A stretch of 64,000 nt of DNA from the NCBI GenBank assembly GCA_964036195.1, contig OZ038455.1:13223855-13287854 (forward strand). Direction: 5' to 3'. Both the position numbers and the translations under genes were made by a program. Within the stretch, counting starts at the first letter, position 1; each line of letters opens with the position of its first letter. Of the stretch, positions 35,721 through 47,606 are shown piece after piece. Below the pieces are notes generated by a model that saw only the letters and a list, made by a program, of their open reading frames with translations, was not told the DNA's origin and did not search any database. The stretch is from Sphaerolaimus hirsutus (taxonomy: Eukaryota > Nematoda > Chromadorea > Monhysterida > Sphaerolaimidae).

Positions 35721-35804
35721 TCAACCTGGGCATTTAATTGACAATATCACAGACCACAGTAAAACACTGCCATTCAAAACAATACATTCTGGAATAAAAC
35801 ATTA

Positions 35805-38800
35805 TCAATTATCATAATCACTTTCACGCAGATCTTTTGTCCTAGCCCAATGGTCATGGACCGCGGCTGCAACCAACTCTCTGGCGCTGTCAGTACCATC
35901 AGAATATGACTGCTCAGAGACTTGGGATCCATTTCTGGAATCATGCCAGGGCTGTTTTGACTTCCTACTTGCATGGCTTGGTCTTTGAGAATTGTCGGAG
36001 TCAGAGTCATGTGGCGATATGCTTCCAATAGTGGTCTACATTTATTAAAAGTTGATATGAATCAAAATGTCTGAATATCATTTAAATATGTTAAATCAGT
36101 GTAAAAGCTGCCTGTGCAAACTGGTTTCCATATGCAAACTGGTTTCCATATGCAAACTGAAATTTTAATCTTGTCAGAAATCGTTCAAGGGGCATTAAGC
36201 ACAACTTAAGCTGAGATTACAGCTCAGCGTGAATTTGATGTAAAATAACGACGTAAAATTAATTACATGAGTGTGGATGATGCTACAGGTCAAAAAAATT
36301 TTATGGATAATATATGAATCAATACCTTAATTGTGTCCAATACTGAGTGTTATCAGCCACAGCTAGAGCGAATTGAAAAATTCAATTTTTTTCATTTTAC
36401 AGTCTTATTTTACCTCAGGGAACTAATTTTACATTTTACATCAATGGTTGGATGAAATAGTTGACGTGAAATGCCAAATTAGTTCCCTGATATAAAATGA
36501 CGTAAAATGGAAAAAATTGAATTTTTCAATTCGCTCTAGCTGTGGCAGATAACATCCAGTATTGGACACGATTAAGGTATTGATTCATATATTATCCATA
36601 GAAATTGTAGACCTGTAGCATCATCCACACTCATGCAATTAATTTATGACATAATTTTACATCATCATTTTACATCAAATTCATGCTGAGCTGTAATCTC
36701 AGCTTAATAAATGGTTTAGCTCGTCACTGGTGATGGACAAGTACAAATATGGCACTGCAGAAAATGGCGACAGTGGTCTAAAGTTGTGCAGTTCCACAAT
36801 GATGATGAAATCTCACAGATTCAATATACCTAGACAAATATCTCATCAAGTACAAGACAAATAACTGCATGTGAATTCACTGTGCTCTGAACATAAACTG
36901 AATTTAATTTTAATTACATAAGCTTAGGTGAGTTTGAAATAAGCAATTTTAGTATGAATGACAGCATGAGTAACTCAGAAATTCCGCCATGGTACTTCTC
37001 TAATTCTACTCTCATACTTTTTCTATTACAGCCAACGATGAAAAAAAAACAGAAATTGAACACAGAAACTCATTGAGTTTCTGTGTTTTTGTTTTACACG
37101 GAAACACGGAAACTCATAAATTTTGAAAAACTCAAAACTCAAATGAGTTTTTTTTGGAGAACACAGAAACACAGAAACACGGAAACACAGAAAAGTTTTT
37201 TGTGTTTTTGTGTTTTTTTCAGCGAAGCAGTTGAATGCACATTAGTTCAGTTAAACTAAACAAGATAAGATAAGCATGTATAGTACCTATGTAAATATGT
37301 ACATAATGTATTCATATTTTATAATGGTACAAAAAAGAAATTCAAGATTGCACATCTCATGGTGGATTTGACAATTTAATTTTGACATTTAAGTATACCT
37401 TATTACAGTGCACATCCATTGACGAATTTTGGAGTACTGCGTAAATTGTCGTTTCTGGGCATTTTGTTGCTGGTGTTGTGATGTTGATGTCCTCATTGTG
37501 GACATTTTTGTCACTTGAATGAATACACAAGTGTTATGTGGGGTTAAAACATGTGCAAAACCAATATTTTATAAGAAAACCACTGTTTCCAGATTGAAAT
37601 GCTGTAAATTGAAATTTTTTGGGGGAAACTCGCATTTTTTGGAAAAAAACTCAAGTTTTTTAGAAAAAACTCAAAAAACTCAAGTTTTTACAAAAAACAG
37701 AGAAATAAAAACAGAGTTACTCAAGTTTTTTTTTGAGAAAAAAACTCAAAACACAGGTATTCATTTTTGAAAAACTCAAAACACAGAAAGTGTTTTTTTG
37801 GAGAACTTACCCATCGTTGATTACAGCTTCTTATACAGTTTGAGCCATGTTGATTACCTGATTCAATGTTTTTGTCCTGGCAACATGATCCATTATTGCA
37901 CTACCAATCAGATTGATATCCTGCAAATAGATTATTGGGATACAATATAATATAAGTGGCCAATCAAAAAATGTGTTAAATATGATCACAAATTATGTGT
38001 GTTATCAATGCACAATCTACCTTTGATCCAGCCCAATCTAATTTACCTCAGTGTGCTTAAAATTCCTCCATGACTTTTGTATCAGATTTGCAGCATCATT
38101 CTGCCTCCGAAAAAGCTCAGTTCTCGATTCTGATCTTTCTTGTGGTCTGTAATTTGTTTCAACTTCGAATGTTCCCTGTCTATTCTTTCTCTTTGTTAGT
38201 CTTTCCATTTTCTCTTTTTCTTCCCCCATTTGATTGTGGAGATTTTTTTGTTCTGATTCTAGTTCTTCGTTTTTCACAATGAGGGATTTTATCTCTGTTC
38301 TGTGAAAAATGGGTAGATTGATGCGAGCTTTTGATCAATTCAATGATTATAAACATATTTACTGTTTTTGTTCCAATTTGTGTTTTAATTCAGTTTTCTC
38401 TTTTTTCAGTCTCTGAATGGTCTCACTTTGTTTCTGGCAATCGTTTTGCATTCTTACAACAGCAGAATCTGCGATATTTTCAGTGGTATTTATCAGAGTT
38501 GTGCAAATACTGGTATTTTTGGAAAACGTAAACGTAAACGTAAATACCTTTTCCAAATCAAAAGTATAAATACTAAAACGTAAGGTATTTTTAAAATACC
38601 CAGGAATACGTAAAAAGAAACGTAAACGTAAATTTTTTACTTACACACAGTATTTGCCATTGTGCTTTGGAAAATACCATTATTTTCACCTTTAGATGGG
38701 TAAATCGCTCCATCTGCACTACTTTCTGTTTTAAGTGTGGCGAAATCCAACTATGCTGGTGATTCTGGGGGGGGTCCCAGACCTTGTAAAATGCTTTGAA

Positions 38801-41800
38801 AATGTCAAATGACATGCAAAGTGTTTAAAGCCATGCAAAATGCCCTGGAAGGTGGCAAATCTTTGCCATTTTGCTGAGTATTTTACATAAGTTTTGACAT
38901 TTGCATGAAATTTTACATTTTACAGGGCATTGTACAGAGTCTGGGATTGGCACCAGAGCTTGCACTCGCCCTGCCAGTTTCAAAACGTGTGCTTTTCACA
39001 GTTGTTGCAAGTGCCTCGTTAGAATTCATCACAACAAATTTTATAAAGACAAGGCTCCACAAACAAACAAAAAGTGTTCAGCATTTGAACACATTTATGA
39101 ATATCTACCCAGTATTCCATATGTAAGTGCAAGGGTGCAGTCACTTTTTACGTTTATGTTAAATACGTTTATGCAAAAACACAAGAATATTGTTGGCTGC
39201 AGGTGGTGCGGCCCATTTGAACATGTGCGATCACAAGTTTTTTTACCTTTTCCCTAGTACCCGGGTATTTTGGTGAGGAAAACGTAACAAAATGTAATGG
39301 TATTTTTGGAAAACGTAAACGTAAACGTAAGTATAAATACCCGAATAACCAGGTATTTCGGGTAAACGTAAATACGTTTTTTCAACTCTGGTATTTATAC
39401 ATTGGATTAATTGGGATGAATTCAATTGTACTGAGAAAATATATTATTTCCTGGAACAACCTGACCTTAAATAGAAATGAAGAATGAATTTACCAACGCC
39501 CCTTAAAGAAAATGCACTCATCAGGTATGCCCTCCCAAAGAAAATGCCCCCATCAGGTATGCCCCCCCCCCAAAGAAAATGCCCCCATCAGGTATGCCCA
39601 CCAAAGAAAATGTCCCATTCACGTATTCCCCCCAAAGAAAATGCACCCATCAGGTATGCCCCACAAAGAAAATGCCCCCATCAGGTATGCCCCCGAAGAA
39701 AAAGTTCCCCATCATGTATGCCCCCCCCCCAAAGAAAATGCAACAATGCCACTTATGCTGTTGATGGAAATGTAGTGCAGTATATTCACTGACCGCTATT
39801 GTTCTGGTCTTGCATGGTGTCAACATGTTTCTGTAATTTAGCAATCTTTGCCATAAGATCATTCTTTGACATTCCTTTCAAATCTCCTCCTGAAGTGAAA
39901 CATTAATCAATCCATGAACTGGTTAGTGGTATTGATGTTTTTATACTTTCCATTTTACCTTGTGTCCAGTCCTGGCCAAATTTGTCATCCAGTTGAGCTT
40001 TCAATATCAAATTTTCTTGTTTCAATGAGCTATTCACTTCATTTTGCTTCACCAATGCATTTTGAATAGCAGTAAGTCTATCCCTTAGCTCAGGTTTTGT
40101 TAAATTTCTGGTGGTTTCACTGGAAAATTATCAGTTACATTACAGTGTTTAAAATTACTAAAATGAAATAAATTATTACTCTGTGTTATTTCCTCTCTGA
40201 TCATCATCCTTCAGCAATTGCTGGAGTCTCAGAATCTGAATTTTTTACACATTGAAATAAAGACATCTAAATTTTCACCGCTAATGCTGCGATTACAGCT
40301 CGGGTGTAAAATTGACCGGGCGTAAAATTGATTCTGGGCGTAAAATTAATTACAGATGCATGGATAAAGATACGACATTGTCATTGCAGTCAAAGACCGC
40401 TTAGATGCAGACGTTTCTCGTGTCCAAAGCTCATGAGTTTATTTTAATCTTACTGGGAGCTATGAATTTTAGCACAATTTTTCCAATTATGCGCTGTAAC
40501 TGGCGTAAAATTAGGGAGTAGAATAAAAAAAATTTGCGCCAAAATTCATAACTTCTAGTACAAATAAAATAAACTGATGAGCTTTGGACACAAGCAACAT
40601 GTGCATGTGCGCTTTCTTTGACTGAAATTACAATGCCATATCTTTATCCATTCACCTGTAATTTATTTTACGCCCGAAAATCAATTTTACGCCCAGTCAA
40701 TTTTACGCCTGAGCTGTAATCGCAGCATAAGGGGTAAAAGGACTAAATAATATCAACTTCATTGTAGAATGCGTCAATTTGCTTTCTCGATTCCTCAATT
40801 TTTGTCATCTTCATATCAGACTGCAGTTTTCTGCAAAAATAAAGTAAAAACGTTACTGATTATACTGAGCAGACTATATTCTTTGCAGACTAGGTATCGA
40901 ATTCTAATAAAAAGTTCATGTGATCGATTGCATGCCAAATGGTAAATAAAATGCTGAAACCACAGATTTCAATTTCAAGTATGCAGTGGGTGGCGTGGCC
41001 CATTCATTTAAATGTCATTTTTCAATAAAAATTGGCTATTCTAAGAAAATTTGGTTTCAACTTTTATAAAAGCAATTTATTAGAAAATAGATTTACCGAA
41101 AAGATAAACTGATTTATTACCTTAATGCAGCATCTTTGTGCCTCAAGCTGTGCTGCAAGCTTGCAATTTTCTGTTGCAAACTATCTATTGCGGCATTTTG
41201 TTTCAAAGTGCCAGGTTTCATTGTAAAGCACCGCCCACTGGGGGATCTTGAAGTGCTTTGAACCTGGGATTCATGTGAGTGAAATACAAAATAGTATGGT
41301 TGTATCAATGATTTCATATAAAGTTGAACATCAAATTTACATTCCATAGTGCATCATCTTGATGTTTCTGCAACTGCACCCTCATTTGATTGTTTTCTTT
41401 TGTCAACACTGTAACATTCTGCAAGAATTAACATTGCATTAACAAAATTCTCAAGCAACAGTCTCATACTTCCAATCAACAAAGGATCCACCTTTTTCAA
41501 TGCCATAACTTGATCATACATATCCATGTCATCATGAATTGGAACAGTGCCAAATGTCTGGCTCTGATTTAGCATGCTGTTCATACTGTGTGACCTTAGA
41601 CTGCTTTTGAATTTGTTCGATGCCATCAGGGCATTATTTGTTTGTCTCTGAGTATTGTGGGTAAATTAAATTGTTAAAATGGTAGTGTCTTGAAGTGAAT
41701 CTTGATAATGTGAGCATAGATACAAATTCTTTTGTTACACTTTCTTTTTCATCGAAATAGTATATTTAGGTATACTCGGCGGACCGCAAAGTATGCGCCC

Positions 41801-43200
41801 AAAATTATTTATGTCTTGGTCGATAACGCGTGAGCTGGATACTTATGTATGCACTTTCACAAAAATATTTAAAAAAGGCGGAGTCGCGTACAAACGAGAA
41901 ACGTTTTTCCCGAAATGTTTTTTTTCTTCTTTTTTTTGTTGGAATTATTTCAATTTTTTTATTGATGACGTCATGATGGAGTGTTTCCTGCATAGCGTGC
42001 GGTCCGCCGAGTATATGTTGAAAATACCCGGCGCTTTAGTGTGAGTACAGAAGGTTTGGTACTGATAAAGTACTCGTGTTTAAGCTTTCCATTAAATACC
42101 AGCATGATAACTCCGGTGCGCACTGCGCGCAACACCACAGACAAAAATTGAACATTTAAATACCGTATTACCTCGAAATACCCCCAGGGGGTTTATTATT
42201 TCGCCAGCAAAATTTGAGGGGGATAATTCGAGGGGGGGGGGTTATTCGAGGGGGGTCTATTATTTCGCCAGAAATTATCGCAAATTCCCCATACGCAGAC
42301 GTAGAAAAATCGAACAATCACATACCGTATTTACTCGATAATTTCCCCCACTTGAATAATTCCCCCCCTCGAATAATTCCCCACTACTAGACGAGTGAGG
42401 AAAAAATAATTCCCCCACTTGACAAAATCCCCCCACCACAATGATAAATGCACATTTATTAAAAAGACAAACGATGAAATCAAACCAAGCAAAATAGCAA
42501 TGCCTCATTTGATTCATCGAATACAAATGCAGCACATTCATTGTGTAAGGATGCAAGGAATGTGCACTACGAATGGAAATTGAACGTACATGTGTATGTT
42601 GTGTGACGGAAACATACTTGAAAATTCTGAAGAAATAATAATTCCCCCACTTGAATAATTCCCCCCCCCCCCCTTGAATAGTTACCCCTCAAAAATGTCT
42701 GACGAAAAAATAATTCCCCGGTGGAATTATTCGAGTAAATACGGTAGATTTATGTGTGTTTATAGGCATATAATACTGTATATACACAAAAACCCTTCCC
42801 TCACGTCACTTAATCATCAGTTTTAACGTGTGTTCTGCATTGTACAGATCACAAACTGCGGTATTTGTCATGTACGTTCACGTTACACTCAATTTTAGGG
42901 GGGGTATTTCGAGGGGGGTTTATTATTTCCTCAGCCGAAATTTAGGGGGTATTTCGAGGGGGGGGGGTTAATTCAAGGGGGGATAATTCGAGGTAATACG
43001 GTATGTGCATGCACATCGATTTATGCACATTATCTCCTCACAAAAGCTCTGAAACTTACAAAGCTCATGTCTCCAGAAACCGGCCGGAAATCCCCCCGAC
43101 TGTCGTTCAACATGGATGCGGGCTGTCTCCTCTTTCGATGTCTCATTTTCAAGTGCGCCGGTAAATTCGAATCCACAACAGCTCTGGGTGATCGTCGCAT
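35805..43200 (-). CDS. IQCE: IQCE, IQ motif and coiled-coil cilium protein
   Basis: IQCE works with EFCAB7 to tether the EVC-EVC2 complex at the base of the primary cilium for Hedgehog signalling. Twelve exons on the minus strand: 43060-43200, 41492-41647, 41341-41418, 41121-41263, 40758-40830, 40180-40235, 39959-40119, 39794-39889, 38363-38468, 38047-38299, 37858-37920, 35805-36035. All are GT-AG and in phase: 519 codons including TGA. Family signatures: DMYDQVMALKKNVTVLTKEN, then AAIDSLQQKIASLQHSLRHK followed by LQSDMKMTKIEESRKQID, and ILRLQQLL. Most of the middle is heptad-rich coiled coil. The IQ motif is NDAANLIQKSWRNFKH in exon 10. Two short related segments follow (AIMDHVARTK, AVHDHWARTK). 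The human protein is longer, near 695 aa. Exon 1 start: first in-frame ATG before a GTAAGT donor. Confidence 0.9.
36207..36708. repeat. Foldback element, GCTGAGATTACAGCTCAGC ends
   Basis: The arms are near-complete inverted repeats running from the ends to a loop near 36440. The right end reads GCTGAGCTGTAATCTCAGC. A related but diverged element is at 40286-40730, ending in ctgcgattacagctc. It lies in the last IQCE intron. Confidence 0.8.
37033..37819. mobile_element. hAT-like element, CAACGATG ends, in IQCE intron
   Basis: CAACGATG on the left is mirrored by CATCGTTG on the right. Identical octamers ATTACAGC flank it (37025-37032 and 37820-37827). The interior repeats 'cacagaaac' and 'gttttttt' words. 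A fragment of the same family starts at 58581. The element ends 38 nt from IQCE exon 11. Confidence 0.85.
38511..39392. repeat. Element with CGTAAA repeats and TGGTATTT ends, containing an introner copy
   Basis: The left end (tactggtatttttgg, then repeated cgtaaa units) is loosely mirrored near 39284-39392. Inside are an introner-type foldback (38765-38953) and a Cys-rich open stretch on the plus strand (38960-39121) that ends at a GTAAGT donor. It begins 43 nt from IQCE exon 9. Confidence 0.5.
38765..38953 (-). mobile_element. Introner-type foldback, copy 2
   Basis: On the minus strand it runs from GTGCCAATCCCAGACTC to GGGACCCCCCCCAG. It is 189 bp, close to the 192 bp METTL9 intron, with the same CATTTTACAGGG hairpin. 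Both splice-site ends are preserved and lie on the strand transcribed for IQCE, inside its intron 8. Confidence 0.7.
39500..39755. repeat. Minisatellite, ~27-30 bp unit, in IQCE intron
   Basis: About nine tandem copies of a unit containing AAAGAAAATGCCCC and CATCAGGTATGCCC are present. All three plus-strand frames stay open across it because of the repeat, giving KENAPIRYAP-like peptides. It lies between IQCE exons 8 and 9, so the ORFs are not evidence of a gene. Confidence 0.85.
40286..40730. repeat. Foldback element, ctgcgattacagctc ends
   Basis: Near-complete inverted arms contain gtaaaattgaccgggcgta at the left and its complement at the right. It is related to 36207-36708. It occupies IQCE intron 5. 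Confidence 0.8.
41771..42016. mobile_element. MITE, TATACTCGGCGGACCGCA ends
   Basis: TATACTCGGCGGACCGCA is mirrored by TGCGGTCCGCCGAGTATA. The interior shares 'gatgacgtcatgatggagtgtttcc' wording with a decayed copy at about 22335-22527 and an end at 25650-25680. It lies in IQCE intron 1. Confidence 0.85.
42162..43004. mobile_element. MITE with a second MITE inserted (IQCE intron 1)
   Basis: The outer ACCGTATTACC copy runs 42162-43004. A subfamily copy with TACCGTATTTACTCGATAATT ends (about 42323-42748) is inserted into it. The outer copy ends about 55 nt from IQCE exon 1. Confidence 0.85.
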
Positions 43201-43309
43201 TTTGAAAATTAAAATTTTTTTTAGTGATTAAATGACATCAATAATATTTAATTAGTAATTGTAACATTAATCTGAAGTGGGACGTGATTCACTACACAGC
43301 CGCGCACAG

Positions 43310-44699
43310 GTGGCAGTCCCAAGTAACGATGGCAAAAAAAGATTCGAAAATTCGAAAACATTTTCGAATTTTCGAATTTTTTCGGAATTTTCGAATTTTT
43401 ATTTCGCCCCTAGAAAAAACACTTAAAAATCGATTTATTTTTCAAAAAATTCGAAAATTCGAAAATTCAAAAATTCGAAAATAGTTTTCGAATTTTTTAA
43501 GGAATTCAAGGCAATAAAACACGCTGTTAAGTTCAACGTGCTAAATAAATCAACAATTGATACGCGGCGCGGATGGAAAAGTGAAACGTAACAAAAAAAC
43601 GTTGAAATGTCTCCATGGCGGAAGAGGCGGACTTCGACACATCCGTTTTTTATACTGTATTTACTCGAAATATCCCCCCCCTCGAAATACACACCTCAAA
43701 ATTTACACTATTAATTCATAAACCCCCCTCGAAATACCACCCCCCCCCCCCCCAATTTGGTGTATAGAGAACGTAATGCAGTTTGTGATCTGGGAAACAC
43801 AGAACACACGTTAAAAACAATGACTGTGTTGTGTAGAACAGGGTTTGTACCATCTACGTACTTATATAAGTATATAGAGTCTTATAAAAGGCAGTTTTTG
43901 TTGCATTTTTTGAAATCTGTGTTACCTACAAACAACAATTTAGTACTGGGATTTTGAACAATTTCTGGCAAAATAATACACCCCCCTCGAAATGCCCACC
44001 CTCGTTTACCCCCCCCCCCAAGTTTCCACTCTGAAAAAATAATATGGTATTTAAAGCCAATTTTGTATTTTATGCTGATATTTTATTTGACGCCAATTTT
44101 TAAATTGTTGTTTTTATTGCCTTTGCTCTGTTGGTGAATTAAATGTATCAATGTGTTAATTAAATGAAGAAGCAGCACACTGGTTTGCATAACTCATTCC
44201 ACCATTTTTTATGCTAATTTATGGTTAAAATAAGGTCATAACAACTGAGCAGAACATGAAGACAGTCCAAATTCTGTGTTTAAAGCTTAAGATTCAATAT
44301 TTTTCCAAAAAGATTCGAAAATTATTTGAAAAAATTCGAAAACTAGCCAAAAAAATTCGAAAATTGCCAAAAAAGATTCGAAAATTCGAAATTCAAAAAT
44401 TAAATTCGAAATTCGAAAATTATTTTTAGGAAAAATTCGAAAATTCGAAAATTCATTTCAGAAAAAACACTTAAAAATTTAAATACTTTTTTTTCGACTG
44501 TTTGCCATCGTTAGTCCCAAGCCCTGTAAGTAAAGTAAAGTGTCAAATGTAAAGTCAAATGCAAAGTAAAGTGTCAAATGTAAAGTCAAATGCAAAGTTA
44601 ACTGTCAATTGTCATGCAAAGTTCAGTAATAAAATCTTTTCTTTTTTGTTTTAATTGACATTTTACTTTACACTTTACAGGGCTTGGGACTGCCCCCAG
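43310..44699 (+). mobile_element. Introner-type foldback, copy 3, split by a hAT-like insertion
   Basis: On the plus strand it begins CACAG|GTGGCAGTCCCAAG and ends TTGGGACTGCCCCCAG|AG. Removing 43324-44513 and one GTCCCAAG repeat restores a foldback of about 190 bp. Both ends keep splice-site form, and CAG flanks both sides. It lies upstream of the IQCE start codon, on the opposite strand. Confidence 0.7.
43324..44513. mobile_element. hAT-like element, TAACGATGGC ends
   Basis: TAACGATGGC is mirrored by GCCATCGTTA. The octamer GTCCCAAG is exactly duplicated (43316-43323, 44514-44521). The interior is dense in TTCGAAAATTCGAAA words and hosts an ACCGTATT-family MITE (about 43653-44045). No transposase was seen. 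Confidence 0.85.
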
Positions 44700-44827
44700 A
44701 GCTAAAATTTGTCCATCTGACTGAATGCTCCATGTAATATGGAGAAGTTTTATAAAGTAAATACGTCCAATTAATTCACCACAGGAGTGAGTATAAAAAA
44801 AGATTTACTCCGAGCTGATCGAGAACT

Positions 44828-45301
44828 ATGGAGTGTTATGTTAGGAACCTTTTTATTTTATCCCACTTTTTAAAAATTGAGCCTGCACTCGGATTTAGCA
44901 TCTGCATAAATCAATTAAAGTGTGACAAAACGATTAAGAGCATTTTTCACAATTCCTCACGTAAATTTTCTGTAGGGAAATCACTTACTTACAGACCAAT
45001 TACGCGGCTCTTATGGTCGTCTGAAAGAACAACGCCAATTGAATTTGGTTATACGCGTGTCAACTCAGACAAATTAGTAGGGTTGCCATTTTCTGAATGC
45101 AAAATGGCTTTTTGGCAGTTGAATTGTGGTTGCTACGCAACAGGAGCCGGTTGTCGCGCAGAATATTTATGTGTAAACCGAGCGGGATCATTTTGTCGGG
45201 TCGTTATTCATTGTTTGCCGGTAATTTACACAGTCGTATTTTATTGCCAAAAATTTTCCACAATATATCAGGTTTGTAAGAAATGTATGGAGGCTTTGTA
45301 A
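44828..45301 (+). CDS. Hypothetical ORF, 157 codons
   Basis: An intact ATG-to-stop frame is rich in cysteine and hydrophobic residues (for example LNCGCYATGAGCRAEYLC). It lies downstream of an introner-type element whose 3' end is at 44699. No domain is recognised, splice signals are absent and codon choice is AT-rich like the background. It may be spurious. Confidence 0.2.
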   Translation: MECYVRNLFILSHFLKIEPALGFSICINQLKCDKTIKSIFHNSSRKFSVGKSLTYRPITRLLWSSERTTPIEFGYTRVNSDKLVGLPFSECKMAFWQLNCGCYATGAGCRAEYLCVNRAGSFCRVVIHCLPVIYTVVFYCQKFSTIYQVCKKCMEAL

Positions 45302-46700
45302 ATATTAAATTTTTATGTAAGTAGTAAGAATAAATATTACACCAACCAATATTTGTCTCAATATTTATTTTTCTAGTTGACTTAAACATTCATTTAACAA
45401 AAAATTGGCTCCAAAACAGCAATTTTTTCAAACATCAAACTCTTGAGTGATAAGCAGGGTTCATCTGCAATTTGACATGCATAAACACCTTGGTGGAATG
45501 TGTACTTTGCTGCCTTTTCTCATTAATATGGAACTTTTTGATAGACTTCTTGAATTTTTGTGTCATCAAGTTGTAACAAAAAACACATGAACAGTGCCTT
45601 ATACTTTTTGGAAATCAGAAACTGGAAAAATTGTACTTGGAGACCGGAATCTGTATACTTGCCCACCCCAGTGCAAGTGACGCTTTCAAGTGGCTTGGGT
45701 GACTCTTTCGCACCTTTGATGTCTGCCGTCATGCGAGCTTGCGCATCATCACTATGTTGATGCGCTCACATCGGCAAATAACTCAGTCCCCCAATGTGTC
45801 ATTTTACTATATGACCTTTACTTTGAATTTGGGCTGTTGGCATGACCCTTTGCATTGTGTTGTGGGCACAAGATAATCCACGATTCTCATGTGCACTCAT
45901 TGCAACATTTATGAATAGGATATGGATAAGACTTCATAACAGACAGTATTTACAGGATAGACAGTATTAAAAATGCGAACCAGGTGTGTGAGGGTGAACA
46001 AAAATGGCACAGATTTGGTCTCATGATTTTTTATCGGCTGTTGATATCTGGGGGATTGTGCATGATCTGCTTTATAGGGAGATTAAGTGGGTGGAATATG
46101 GCACAGAAGCCCACATTATCAAACATTAGTCATTCCACACTTCATGATGATTTTTGTTATGTATTTGATTTGTTTTATATTGCTCTTTTGTACCTTCTAG
46201 TCCAATGTACAAGCATGCAACAGAGTGAGCGGTAATTAGGGAACTAATTAGGGAAATTAGATGCATGCATGTGAAATTGCGCACTTGTGTGCAAAAAAAT
46301 TGCAAAGTACCTAGTGCTAAGTACTAAATTTTTTGGCAGATGTTTGAAAAAAACAGTTTTGATACCCATGTTTAAAAAACAACAACACACATAATAAACA
46401 GTTAAAAACATCAGTCATCCCTAGCGGTAATACATGGTGTCGCAATGTGGTATATCCACAACACAAAGCAGAGGTGAAAGGCCTTTGATCTATGCTGTCC
46501 TGACCCCCAATTAACAAATGTCAACACACATCTTCATAAACCATTCCAAGACAGATTATGGTAGAACACAGATAACAAAAGGTTCCCAAGCCAAGCCTGT
46601 GGCATCTGTTTTTCCAGGGTGGGCAATAATACATAACCGGGGACAGGAGTTTGAGAAGCAAAGTCCATACATACAGTAAAGTTCATACATATCCATATGT
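45302..46700. other. Unassigned stretch with one small ORF
   Basis: Apart from the ORF at 45523-45732, no gene or repeat with recognisable ends was seen. The next element is the MITE at 46706-47109. Confidence 0.4.
45523..45732 (-). CDS. Hypothetical small protein, 69 aa
   Basis: It opens MTADIKGAKESPKPLESV and ends KIQEVYQKVPY. The composition is protein-like and the frame is complete. No motif or family is recognised, and no splice sites or polyadenylation signal support it directly. Confidence 0.25.
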   Translation of the reverse strand: MTADIKGAKESPKPLESVTCTGVGKYTDSGLQVQFFQFLISKKYKALFMCFLLQLDDTKIQEVYQKVPY

Positions 46701-46705
46701 AAATT

Positions 46706-47109
46706 ACCGTATTACCTTGAAATACCCCCAGGGGGTTTATTAGTTTGCCAGCAAAATTTGAGGGGGGGATAATTCGAGGGGGGGTTCTATTATTTCGCCA
46801 GAAATTTTCAGAATTTCTGCATACTCAGATGTAGAAAAATCAAGCAATTACATAGATGTATATGTGTTTTTAGGCATATATAACTGTATATACACATCAA
46901 CCCTTCCCTAACATCACTCAATCATCAGTTTTAACGTGTATTCTGCATTGTACAGATCACAAACTGTGGTATTTGTCATGTACATTCTCTTTACACTCAA
47001 TTTTAGGGGGGTATTTCGAGGGGGGGGGTTATTATTTCCTCAGCCAAATTTTAGGGGGGTATTTCGAGGGGGGTTAATTCAAGGGGGGTAATTCGAGGTA
47101 ATATGGTAG
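46706..47109. mobile_element. MITE, ACCGTATT family
   Basis: TACCGTATTACCTTGAAATAC is mirrored by TTCGAGGTAATATGGTA. The interior matches the copies at 17449-17864 and 42162-43004. It lies just upstream of the TPR-RRM gene. Confidence 0.85.
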
Positions 47110-47606
47110 TATTTTTTTTTACACCCATCCATGTTCAAATGGACGTTTGCAGATCACAAAAATTACATTGATGTTGCCAGTTGAATTCAGCATCAAATGC
47201 ATGCATACAGACAGCGGATACAGGTTTGTGTTGTATTGACAGCAGAATGTTTGTTCTATCAGAAAAAAGTATGTATTGCTCACTTTCCTACATAAATCAC
47301 ATAAAATAAAATAAAATAGTACGATTGGGCACATCGCGTGGGAAAAAAGAAAAAGTAGTTTTTGGCAAGGGCGCAACGCGAATTTGATCAGTTTCTGCAA
47401 GTATTTATGCAGTATTTGACATGATAACATTGTTATAACGGGTAATGGCGACTGAAACATCATCAAACCCAGTGGAGAAAAACGGTTTGTATTCATATTG
47501 TCTGATGTAAAGCGTAAAGCCTAACGGGTAAATTAATTTGGAGGGCACGCCCACTATTTCTACTCGAATTTGGCACTGAGCCAAGTTGATATTTTATTGT
47601 TTTCAG

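Noticed and set aside
39484-39792. Long plus-strand ORFs with KENAPIRYAP repeats
   Set aside because: They arise from a minisatellite in an IQCE intron that is open in all frames.
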